From Gordoniibacillus chartarius (GTDB lineage Bacteria > Bacillota > Bacilli > Paenibacillales > NBRC-103111): a stretch of 57,983 bases of DNA. The translations under genes and the position numbers were made by a program. The stretch is from the NCBI RefSeq assembly GCF_042432825.1, contig NZ_JBHLWN010000023.1, forward strand, positions 1 to 57,983, read 5' to 3'. Numbering within the stretch: the stretch's first letter is position 1; each line of letters starts with the position of its first letter. Under the pieces are notes generated by a model. That model was not told the origin of the DNA, searched no databases, and worked only from the letters and a program-made list of their open reading frames with translations. Positions 51,477 to 57,983 of the stretch are shown piece by piece.

Positions 51477-51869
51477 TCAATTGCAAGCGTCGTCCATTCG
51501 GCCGCAGGCCGAGTCTTCTTCGCATCGCTCCGCCGCGTCTTTGCAATTTTCCGTATCGAAAGCGGCTTCTCCCCACTGCTCCGCCCAGTTCCTGATCTCT
51601 TCGATCAGCGGCCGGAAAGCTAGCCCCTTCTCCGTCAGCTCGTACTCTACCCGAACCGGTACCTCGGCAAAAATGCGACGTGTCACCATCCCGGCCGCCT
51701 CCAGCTCCTTCAGCCGCTCGGACAGCAGCCTGCCGCTGATCGGCAGCCCGTTCTCAATCTCGGAAAACCGCTGCGGACCCGCAAGCAATTGCTGTATGAC
51801 AAAGATCGTCCACCTTTTGCTGAGAAAGTGGATCGTCGCCGCCATATAGCAAACGTCTATTCTTCCCAA
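51477..51869 (-). CDS. HxlR-family transcriptional regulator
   Basis: A protein of about 130 residues with a winged helix of the HxlR/MarR-like type: LSKRWTIFVIQQLLAGPQRF, GRLLSERLKELEAAGMV, EYELTEKGLAF. HxlR proteins often respond to electrophiles or quinones. A cysteine is present near the N-terminus (DVCYMAAT), and more occur in the acidic C-terminal tail. TTG 51869 has GAGGTGA just upstream; an ATG at 51896 lies very close to a TATAAT box and is less likely. No neighbouring gene suggests its target. Confidence 0.85.
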   Translation of the reverse strand: MGRIDVCYMAATIHFLSKRWTIFVIQQLLAGPQRFSEIENGLPISGRLLSERLKELEAAGMVTRRIFAEVPVRVEYELTEKGLAFRPLIEEIRNWAEQWGEAAFDTENCKDAAERCEEDSACGRMDDACN

Positions 51870-51928
51870 AGAACTCACCTCGTGTGTACGCTGCATCTTT
51901 GAATGTCAACTCTATTATACACGCAAAT

Positions 51929-51965
51929 AAGGCCAACCGCGATACGTGTTCGCGATTGGCCTTAC
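51929..51965 (-). terminator. Terminator of msmX
   Basis: On the minus strand GGCCAATCGCGA and TCGCGGTTGGCC form a 12-bp stem (one G-T pair) with a seven-base loop, followed by TTATTT. It starts 18 bases after the msmX stop. Confidence 0.85.
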
Positions 51966-51982
51966 TATTTTTACCGTGATAA

Positions 51983-53107
51983 TTACGCTTTAGCCAGGAT
52001 GGACACGGTTGTATCCTTATCGAAGAAATGAGCTTTGTTCATGTCGATCGCCAGCTTCACGTTCATGCCTTCCTTCAGTCCGGCACGTCCGTCAACACGA
52101 GCGATAATCGTGTTCTGGCCGATACCTGCGATGTACAGGTACATTTCGTGGCCAAGGTTTTCCGACAGGTCGATGTTAGCGTTGATGATCGTGTTCGGCG
52201 AAGCCTCGAGGAAGATCGCTTCTTCGTGGAAGTCTTCCGGACGAACGCCCATAACCAGCTCTTTGCCAACATAGCCCTTCTCGCGCAGCACTTGCGCCTT
52301 GCCTTGCGGTACGGCAACGTTCAAACCAGGAGCTTTGAACCACAGCTGGCCGCCTTCTTCTGACAGATTACCGTTGACGAAGTTCATGGAAGGAGAACCG
52401 ATGAAGCCCGCTACGAACATGTTCACAGGGTAGTTGTAGATGTTCTCCGGCGTATCCGCTTGTTGAATGATGCCTTTATCCATAACGACGATACGGTCGC
52501 CCATGGTCATCGCTTCGGTTTGGTCGTGCGTTACGTAGATCGTTGTAACTTCCAGGCGCTTCTGCAGCTTGCCGATCTCGGCGCGCATCTGTACGCGCAG
52601 CTTCGCGTCAAGGTTGGAGAGCGGTTCGTCCATCAGGAACACTTGCGGTTCGCGGACGATAGCGCGGCCCAGGGCAACACGCTGGCGCTGACCGCCGGAC
52701 AGTGCCTTCGGCTTGCGGTCGAGCAGGTGCGTAATGTCGAGAATGCGAGCCGCTTCACGAACGCGAGCGTCGATGTCGGCTTTCTTGAACTTACGAAGCT
52801 TCAGACCGAACGCCATGTTCTGATATACCGTCATGTGCGGGTACAAAGCGTAGGACTGGAATACCATCGCGATGTCGCGGTCCTTCGGAGCTACGTCGTT
52901 CACAAGGCGGTCGCCGATGTAAAGCTCGCCTTCCGTAATTTCTTCCAGACCTGCGATCATACGAAGCGTAGTCGACTTACCGCAACCGGAAGCGCCTACA
53001 AGAACGAGAAACTCTTTATCTTTAATATCCAAGTGGAAATCTTTAACCGTAGCTTCTTCTGCACCAGCGTATTTCTTAACAATGTGGTTCAAGCGAACTC
53101 CTGCCAT
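51983..53107 (-). CDS. msmX: Multi-sugar ABC transporter ATP-binding protein, MsmX/UgpC type
   Basis: A 374-residue CUT1-family ATPase. Motifs are Walker A GASGCGKST, Q-loop FQSYALYPHM, signature LSGGQRQRVALGRAIV, Walker B VFLMDEPLSNLDAKLR and TIYVTHDQTEAMT, followed by a C-terminal TOBE regulatory domain from about 240. In Bacillus MsmX powers several sugar importers that have no ATPase of their own. It stands alone between two unrelated genes and is therefore the natural candidate to energise the permeases at 3927-5637. The ATG follows GGGGG. Confidence 0.93.
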   Translation of the reverse strand: MAGVRLNHIVKKYAGAEEATVKDFHLDIKDKEFLVLVGASGCGKSTTLRMIAGLEEITEGELYIGDRLVNDVAPKDRDIAMVFQSYALYPHMTVYQNMAFGLKLRKFKKADIDARVREAARILDITHLLDRKPKALSGGQRQRVALGRAIVREPQVFLMDEPLSNLDAKLRVQMRAEIGKLQKRLEVTTIYVTHDQTEAMTMGDRIVVMDKGIIQQADTPENIYNYPVNMFVAGFIGSPSMNFVNGNLSEEGGQLWFKAPGLNVAVPQGKAQVLREKGYVGKELVMGVRPEDFHEEAIFLEASPNTIINANIDLSENLGHEMYLYIAGIGQNTIIARVDGRAGLKEGMNVKLAIDMNKAHFFDKDTTVSILAKA

Positions 53108-53198
53108 TGTATATTCCCCCTACCGGATAGTGTGGATTAATTACTTACATCTTACCCTAGCACCCCGGTTGTGACTATGCACAATCTCTACAAAAAAA

Positions 53199-54317
53199 TC
53201 ACTTTCTTTTCGTTACTTTGTACAATAGTAGGGCAATACGCACAAGTACGGCGTCACTGAAGCTCCGGACATCCAGTCCGGTCTCCTGTTTGAACTTGTC
53301 CAGCCGGTACAGAAGCGTATTGCGGTGTACATATAGCTTCTTGGCCGTTTCGCTGACGTTGCAGTCGAGTGCGAAAAATTGCTCCAGCGTCGTCTGAGTT
53401 TCCGCATCCAGCAGATGATCGGCCCCTTTCAGCACTTGGCCGAGATACTTCGCCTTATCCCGGTCCGGCAGCAGATGGAGCAGCTTCTCAAGCCGCAGCT
53501 TCCATGGCAAATGAATATTGCTCGTTACGTGGAACAGCCGGCCCAGCATCATCGTCTCCCGCAGCCGGTACAAGGAGCTGAGCATCGCCTGGGACGGCTT
53601 CATGGGCAGATCGACGGCAAGGTGGCATTCGCCGACCCATTCGCTTTCCAGCATCGCATGCAAACCGGACACGATCGCCGAAAGCGTCTCCTCTACCGAT
53701 TCTTCGTCACCGTCCTCACGCTCTTCGGCTGCGCCGAGCAGCAGCGCTTCCGCGCCGAGGATGAGCCATTCTTTGTCCTGCAGCGGAATCAAGATGATGT
53801 CTCCATCGAAAAAGGTTTCCAGCAGCTTCTTCAGCTCCCGATACTGCACCTTTCTTGTTTGCGAGTAATCGCCATAGAGCAGAAGCGGTATTTTCGTAGA
53901 ATAGAGAGACATCTGCGAAACGAAGGCGTCAGGCAAATCGGCTTCTTGTACGCCGTGCTCACACTGCTCCAGCAACCACTCGCCCAGCGCGCCGACCCGT
54001 TTCTCTTCGTCGGAAGCGCCAGCCGGCGCCGGCTTCTTATCGGCCGAACGGCGCGTTTCGATCGTCAGCTCAATCAAGCGGCGCTCGGCGGTCGTCAGTT
54101 CCCGCCCGGCGCTCACGAGCACCTGCATCCTGCCTGCCGCAGCCGACAACACAAACGCAATGCGGCTGCCTTGAGCTACGCTTCTTACGGCCTCAATGCC
54201 TCTCTCCTCGAGCTGTTCCTCCGCTAGCCTTCGCCACACCTCATCCTGCATGTCCTCGATCGTAAACGGCGCCTCCAGGATCGCTTCCAGCTGCGCTCTC
54301 ATCTGCTCCCAATCCAT
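53199..54317 (-). CDS. PucR/CdaR-type transcriptional regulator
   Basis: A 372-residue regulator. The C-terminal 60 residues match the PucR-type helix-turn-helix: LLDAETQTTLEQFFALDCNV, SETAKKLYVHRNTLLYRLDK and LDVRSFSDAVLVRIALLLY. The N-terminal 300 residues resemble no sensory domain that I can name with confidence; a GGDEF-like or GAF-like fold is possible. It lies next to msmX and could control it, although the msmX gap shows no obvious operator. ATG 54317 follows GGGAG. Confidence 0.82.
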   Translation of the reverse strand: MDWEQMRAQLEAILEAPFTIEDMQDEVWRRLAEEQLEERGIEAVRSVAQGSRIAFVLSAAAGRMQVLVSAGRELTTAERRLIELTIETRRSADKKPAPAGASDEEKRVGALGEWLLEQCEHGVQEADLPDAFVSQMSLYSTKIPLLLYGDYSQTRKVQYRELKKLLETFFDGDIILIPLQDKEWLILGAEALLLGAAEEREDGDEESVEETLSAIVSGLHAMLESEWVGECHLAVDLPMKPSQAMLSSLYRLRETMMLGRLFHVTSNIHLPWKLRLEKLLHLLPDRDKAKYLGQVLKGADHLLDAETQTTLEQFFALDCNVSETAKKLYVHRNTLLYRLDKFKQETGLDVRSFSDAVLVRIALLLYKVTKRK

Positions 54318-54363
54318 CGCCCGTCTCCCATCCGTGTCTATTGATATAGCTCTATTTTAACAC

Positions 54364-54403
54364 AATAAAAAGTCTTCTTCAGCCTGAACTGCCGAAGAAG
54401 ACT
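54364..54403 (-). terminator. Terminator of the NlpC/P60 gene
   Basis: On the minus strand AGTCTTCTTC and GAAGAAGACT form a 10-bp stem followed by TTTTATT, directly after the stop codon. Confidence 0.85.
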
Positions 54404-54415
54404 CTTATTTTGCAA

Positions 54416-55267
54416 TTACAGCACGCGGCGGCCCGTTACGTAATGATCGCTCCACCAGTCGCTGTTGATCGAGCTGTATTTGACTCCGCCTTCGCCGTAC
54501 GTATGAATCATCATGCCGCCCCCGACGTAGATGCCGACATGGCCCACTTTATCGCCGGAAGCTTTCGTCGTGAAGAAGACCAAATCCCCGGTTTCCAAAT
54601 TGCTCTTGCTCACATATTTGCCTTCCAGTGCTTGATTGCGCGATACCCGCGGCAGCGTAACGCCGAATTTACTGTAGACCGTCTTCGTAAAGGTAGAACA
54701 GTCGAAGGTCGCCGTCTGTCCGTATTTTGCACCGAACTCGTAAGGCGTGCCCATGTATTGAATCGCCGTGAGGACAATATCCGCCCGCTTCCGGTCCAGC
54801 TCGGACAAGATCCGCTTTGCCCCCATAAACTGGCTCTTATAGTCGGCGACATTACGCGTTACCACTTCGTCTTTACTCTGGGATGCCATAACCATTTTGC
54901 CGGAGCCTATGTACACCCCTGCGAAGCTTGGCGAGCTTCCTTTGCCGAAGAATACCGCATCCCCCGGCTGCAGAGAGGAAACCGTCTTGATCGTCGGCTT
55001 GTTCATCGCGAATTGGTCCTTTAACGTGCGAGGCATCGAATAATCCAACGAGCTGTATACGAATTGCAGGAGGCCGGAAGCATCGAAGCCGTCTTTCGGA
55101 CTTTCATCCCCTTTGGAATAGTCCTTCCCTACCAGCTGCTTGGCCAGCGATACGGCATCCATATCGTCATAAGTGGAAGCGAAAGCCGACGTACCGGCAG
55201 CACCGGTAAGAGCGATTGTCAGAGCTGTTGTCATTACGATAGTGCGTCGAAGCGTGCGTTTCATCAT
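54416..55267 (-). CDS. Secreted NlpC/P60 peptidoglycan hydrolase with a degenerate first domain
   Basis: A 283-residue exported cell-wall enzyme. Residues 1-30 are a signal peptide (basic start, long hydrophobic core, AFA before the cut). The C-terminal NlpC/P60 domain (about 160-283) has the full cysteine-peptidase set: Cys190 in TFDCSTFTKTVY, His243 in GHVGIYVG and His255 in MIHTYGEG. A related domain at about 38-150 has lost all three: FDASGLLQFVY (Ala63), SFAGVYIG (Phe115) and MVMASQ (Ala128). It may act as a wall-binding or regulatory module. ATG 55267 follows GGAGG; the longer frame to 55651 covers non-coding DNA. Confidence 0.9.
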   Translation of the reverse strand: MMKRTLRRTIVMTTALTIALTGAAGTSAFASTYDDMDAVSLAKQLVGKDYSKGDESPKDGFDASGLLQFVYSSLDYSMPRTLKDQFAMNKPTIKTVSSLQPGDAVFFGKGSSPSFAGVYIGSGKMVMASQSKDEVVTRNVADYKSQFMGAKRILSELDRKRADIVLTAIQYMGTPYEFGAKYGQTATFDCSTFTKTVYSKFGVTLPRVSRNQALEGKYVSKSNLETGDLVFFTTKASGDKVGHVGIYVGGGMMIHTYGEGGVKYSSINSDWWSDHYVTGRRVL

Positions 55268-55479
55268 GTTGGTTTCCTCCGTTGGTCGTTGTCTTGTATG
55301 AGTGCAGACTTCCCGGTTTCTTAAGCGTCGGTCAACCTTGAAGCTGCCTAAGTTGTATATGTTAATTGTATCGGGCGTTAGCGGCTTGGTTTTCTTATGA
55401 AAGCACTGGGTGCCGGGGATAAAAAAGGGTCGGCTGGCAAACGATAAACTGAATATACAGTGCAATGGAGGGGATTGGC

Positions 55480-56721
55480 ATGATCTTACTTCCTTACGGA
55501 CATGAAACGGTGGAGCTTCGACTGCCGGCTTCGAAGACGTACGACTGGATCCTCTATCCCGGTGCTGCTGCCGATGCTCCAGATGCCTTGACGATATTGG
55601 AAAATGCTCTTGCAAGGCCGTACGGTACACCCCTGCTTGCCGAGCTCGCACAAGGACGCAAATCTGCAGTCATACTGATTAGCGACAGTACCCGGCTCAG
55701 CCCAAGTTATCTGTTTTTGCCGTTGTTGATTCGAGAGCTGGTTCGGGGCGGTCTGCGGCCGGAGCAGCTTAAGATCGTCGTAGCGCTTGGCATGCACCGC
55801 AAACAGACGGAGGAGGAGCTTCGCAGGCTGGTCGGGGACGAGGTGTATTCGAGCGTGCGGGTTTACAATCATTCGGCGCTTGAAGAGGATTGCATTCATA
55901 TCGGATCGACGTCGCGGGGAACACCCGTCATAATCAACCGCTTGGTCGTCGAGGCGGATTTGCGCATCGCCACAGGGAATATCGAGCCTCATTCACTAGT
56001 AGGAATGTCGGGGGGCGTGAAGGCGCTTGTTCCCGGCGTCGCCGCCCGTGAAACGATTGAGCGTAATCACAGCTTGTCGCAGCGGTTTCAAGCCGTTCCC
56101 GGCGATCCGGATAATCCGGTTCACCGTGATTTGGAGGAGGCTCAGGAGCTGCTCGGAATTGATTTTCTATATAATGTGATCGTCAATCATCGCCGGGAGC
56201 CGCTTGCTGCGGTAGCCGGCCATGTTAAAGAAGCCCATGCCGCCGGGGTCGAGCAGGCGCGTCGTCTATTTCTTGTAGAAGCCCGGGGCGATCATGATAT
56301 CGTTGTTGTCTCTCCAGGAGGGTATCCGAAGGATATGCAGCTGTATCAAACCTGCAAGGCGATGATTAACGCCGCCGCATTTACGAAGCCCGGCGGCGCT
56401 ATCGTTGCGGCATCCCGCTGTCAGGAGCTGTTCGGTAACGGGACCCTTCAATATTGGATTGAGACGATTCAAGACCGTGATGTTATGGCCGCCAAGCTCA
56501 AGGAGCGGTTTGTACTCGGCGCCCACAAGACGCTTCATATTCAAGAGCTGCTTCGGGATTATCGCGTATACTTGTATTCCGACATGCCGGCCGCTTCCGT
56601 AGAGCTTACCGGATTTATCCCCGTTACGGATCTGGACCGGCAGCTGGAGCATCTGTTCGTGCAGAATCCTTCAGCCAAGATTGGGGTCATGCCATACGGC
56701 GGGTTGACCTATCCGAAATAG
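55480..56721 (+). CDS. LarA-family protein (nickel-dependent racemase-like)
   Basis: A 413-residue protein of the lactate racemase (LarA, DUF2088) family. The conserved histidines and lysine that bind the nickel pincer cofactor seem present: ALGMHRKQTEEEL, GNIEPHSLVG, GGVKALVPG and RETIERNHSLSQR. LarA family members racemise or epimerise many hydroxy acids and sugar acids. No larB, larC or larE, which make the cofactor, is in the window. ATG 55480 follows GGAGGGG; an ATG 15 bases earlier lacks a good site. It is divergent from the NlpC/P60 gene. The substrate is unknown. Confidence 0.85.
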   Translation: MILLPYGHETVELRLPASKTYDWILYPGAAADAPDALTILENALARPYGTPLLAELAQGRKSAVILISDSTRLSPSYLFLPLLIRELVRGGLRPEQLKIVVALGMHRKQTEEELRRLVGDEVYSSVRVYNHSALEEDCIHIGSTSRGTPVIINRLVVEADLRIATGNIEPHSLVGMSGGVKALVPGVAARETIERNHSLSQRFQAVPGDPDNPVHRDLEEAQELLGIDFLYNVIVNHRREPLAAVAGHVKEAHAAGVEQARRLFLVEARGDHDIVVVSPGGYPKDMQLYQTCKAMINAAAFTKPGGAIVAASRCQELFGNGTLQYWIETIQDRDVMAAKLKERFVLGAHKTLHIQELLRDYRVYLYSDMPAASVELTGFIPVTDLDRQLEHLFVQNPSAKIGVMPYGGLTYPK

Positions 56722-56775
56722 AGTGCCATCATAAGGGAAGAGAAGTAGCTATGTTACAATGGGAGTGATCTGCAG

Positions 56776-57090
56776 GTGGCCATTGCCGAATTTACCGTCG
56801 TGCCGATCGGCACGAGCAGCACCAGCTTAAGCAGCTATGTAGCTGCAATGCATCGCGTTCTAGAGGAGGAGCAAGCGAAGGGTACGGTTACGTTTCACTT
56901 GTCGGCGATGAGCACGATTGTGGAAGGACCGCTGGAGCATTTGATGAATGTTGTGCTTCGCGTTCACGAGGTTCCGTTCGAGATGGGGGCGGGCCGCGTG
57001 TCGACTTCCGTGAAAATCGATGACCGCCGCGATAAGCCTGGCGCATCGGTCGAGCAGAAGCTTCAGTCGGTTTACAGCAAGCTGAAGTAA
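56776..57090 (+). CDS. MTH1187/YkoF-type thiamine-binding family protein
   Basis: A 104-residue protein of the MTH1187/YqgV family, a ferredoxin-like fold that binds thiamine-like ligands in some relatives. Typical segments are AIAEFTVVPIGTSSTSLSSY near the start, TVTFHLSAMSTIVEG in the centre, and the C-terminal RVSTSVKIDDRRDKPG. The start is GTG 56776 behind GGGAG at about ten bases. It follows the larA-like gene after 54 bases and may be cotranscribed. Confidence 0.85.
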   Translation: MAIAEFTVVPIGTSSTSLSSYVAAMHRVLEEEQAKGTVTFHLSAMSTIVEGPLEHLMNVVLRVHEVPFEMGAGRVSTSVKIDDRRDKPGASVEQKLQSVYSKLK

Positions 57091-57144
57091 CTTTTCGCGG
57101 TCAGCCCGTAATGTTTAACGAATCGGATTAGTAACTGCGTGTAC

Positions 57145-57180
57145 TAAAAAGACCTGCACTCTGCCAGAGAGTCAGGTCTT
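57145..57180 (-). terminator. Terminator of the rRNA-tRNA cluster
   Basis: On the minus strand AAGACCTG and CAGGTCTT flank an inner CTCT/AGAG stem, and TTTTTAGT follows. It lies just beyond tRNA-Tyr and may also stop the convergent plus-strand genes. Confidence 0.82.
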
Positions 57181-57201
57181 ATTCACGGTTATATGATAGG
57201 A

Positions 57202-57284
57202 TGGAGGCTGATGGATTCGAACCACCGAACTCGTCAGAGAACAGATTTACAGTCTGCTGCGTTTGGCCACTTCGCTAAGCCTCC
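57202..57284 (-). tRNA. tRNA-Tyr (anticodon GTA)
   Basis: An 83-base tRNA with acceptor GGAGGCT/AGCCTCC, a long variable arm as expected for bacterial tyrosine tRNA, anticodon GTA in CTGTAAA, and T-arm GGTTCGAATCC. CCA is not encoded. Last tRNA of the cluster. Confidence 0.95.
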
Positions 57285-57301
57285 AGGCTAAACAACAAAA
57301 G

Positions 57302-57374
<73 letters not shown>

Positions 57375-57393
57375 ATATGCATGAGGATAAAAA

Positions 57394-57470
57394 TGGCGGA
57401 GCCGACGGGATTCGAACCCGCGGTCTCCTGCGTGACAGGCAGGCATGTTAGGCCTCTACACCACGGCTCC
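57394..57470 (-). tRNA. tRNA-Asp (anticodon GTC)
   Basis: A 77-base tRNA with acceptor GGAGCCG/CGGCTCC, anticodon GTC in CTGTCAC, T-arm GGGTTCGAATCCC, and an encoded CCA. Confidence 0.95.
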
Positions 57471-57506
57471 GCGTTGTAAAAGGTTGTCCATTCGTTAGAA
57501 TGGATA

Positions 57507-57579
57507 TGGGCGCTGACGGGATCGAACCGCCGACCCTCTGCTTGTAAGGCAGATGCTCTCCCAGCTGAGCTAAGCGCCC
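57507..57579 (-). tRNA. tRNA-Val (anticodon TAC)
   Basis: A 73-base tRNA with acceptor GGGCGCT/AGCGCCC, anticodon TAC in CTTACAA, and T-arm GGTTCGATCC. CCA is not encoded. Confidence 0.95.
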
Positions 57580-57653
57580 ATGTATAACAGTTGGTATTAC
57601 CTCAATGCATCGGGAATCGACAGCGTCGAGCTCACGTTACTTTGTGGGTAATA

Positions 57654-57727
57654 TAGCGGCGGAGGGACTCGAACCCACGACCTCACGGGTATGAACCGTA
57701 CGCTCTAGCCAGCTGAGCTACGCCGCC
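57654..57727 (-). tRNA. tRNA-Met (anticodon CAT, elongator type)
   Basis: A 74-base tRNA with acceptor GGCGGCG/CGCCGCT (one G-T pair at the end), anticodon CAT in TTCATAC, and T-arm GGGTTCGAGTCCC. Sequence closely follows the Bacillus elongator methionine tRNA, and the first pair rules out the initiator pattern. CCA is not encoded. Confidence 0.92.
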
Positions 57728-57748
57728 AAATTTGCGATTGAAGTTGTA

Positions 57749-57839
57749 TGGCGGAGAGAGAGGGATTCGAACCCTCGCACCGCTTACGCAGTCTAACCCC
57801 TTAGCAGAGGGTCCCCTTGAGCCACTTGGGTATCTCTCC
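57749..57839 (-). tRNA. tRNA-Ser (anticodon GCT)
   Basis: A 91-base tRNA with acceptor GGAGAGA/TCTCTCC, anticodon GCT in CTGCTAA, the long variable arm of serine tRNAs, and an encoded CCA. First tRNA after the 23S gene. Confidence 0.95.
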
Positions 57840-57938
57840 ATGGTCATCTTCAATGCATTGAATATTCACAGGGTTGATGTTGCACCCTGAAAACTAGATA
57901 CGAAACATTGCGCGTAGAATTCTTTGGGTTGTTTATTT

Positions 57939-57983
57939 GGATAAGCCCTCGACCGATTAGTATTCGTCAGCTCCACGCATTGC
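57939..57983 (-). rRNA. 23S ribosomal RNA, 3' end (partial)
   Basis: On the minus strand the last 45 bases include ACTAATCGGTCGAGGGCTTA, the conserved 3' terminus of bacterial 23S rRNA. The gene runs off the right edge. About 100 bases separate it from tRNA-Ser, too few for a 5S gene. Confidence 0.9.

Noticed and set aside
55268..55479. c-di-AMP riboswitch upstream of the NlpC/P60 gene
   Set aside because: Such genes often have one, but the conserved core segments could not be found in the 210 bases available.

Overview
The window reads as a chromosomal segment of a spore-former-type Firmicute, most likely Paenibacillus or a close relative. This rests on gene order and sequence character, not on a search. 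Several blocks follow Bacillus order: cggR-gapA-pgk-tpiA-gpmI-eno; secG-est-rnr-smpB-ssrA; crh-whiA-yvcK-rapZ; hprK-lgt-ppaX-yvoF-hisZ. G+C is moderate to high, and most ribosome binding sites are AGGAGG-like. Nearly all genes lie on the minus strand; only tRNA-Arg, clpP, a larA-like gene and a thiamine-binding-type gene are clearly on plus.

Layout from left to right. 0-2.3 kb: an ArsB/NhaD-type ion transporter and a secreted orphan M4-protease propeptide. 2.3-8 kb: a sugar-acid locus with a GntR regulator, an ABC importer (binding protein and two permeases, no ATPase) and a RspA/ManD-type dehydratase, with matching GntR-type operators. 8-14.6 kb: ssrA (tmRNA), smpB, a DltE-like reductase, rnr, a carboxylesterase, secG and an M50-type membrane protease. 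14.7-15.44 kb: fifteen copies of a 52-bp tandem repeat, each able to form a hairpin. 15.5-23 kb: the complete glycolytic operon, headed by cggR with a clear sigma-A promoter and CggR operator. 23.1-24.5 kb: tRNA-Arg, clpP with a CtsR box, and ferritin. 24.7-31 kb: a copper-amine-oxidase-N-domain surface protein, an HPr/Crh protein, whiA, yvcK, rapZ and glcK. 31-34 kb: a polar amino-acid ABC importer. 34.3-37.5 kb: trxB, a TPR/HTH protein and a small membrane protein. 38.2-47.5 kb: a ten-gene his operon, hisZGDBHAF-hisIE-hisJ-prs. 47.5-48.2 kb: non-coding DNA with several short repeat families. 48.2-51.9 kb: yvoF, ppaX, lgt, hprK and an HxlR regulator. 52-57.1 kb: msmX, a PucR-type regulator, an NlpC/P60 hydrolase, the larA-like gene and a thiamine-binding-type protein. 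57.2-58 kb: six tRNA genes and the 3' end of a 23S rRNA, which runs off the right edge.

The genes fit together around central carbon flow. CggR, glycolysis, HprK, the HPr/Crh protein, PpaX, YvcK and glucokinase form the carbon-sensing network, and MsmX is a plausible energy source for the ATPase-less sugar importer. The his operon is the most distinctive part. Its HisA is of the eukaryotic HIS6 type, its HisB carries a disordered N-terminal extension of about 217 residues, and it ends with a divergent PRPP synthetase that could supply the first pathway substrate. No phage, transposase or CRISPR array was seen.
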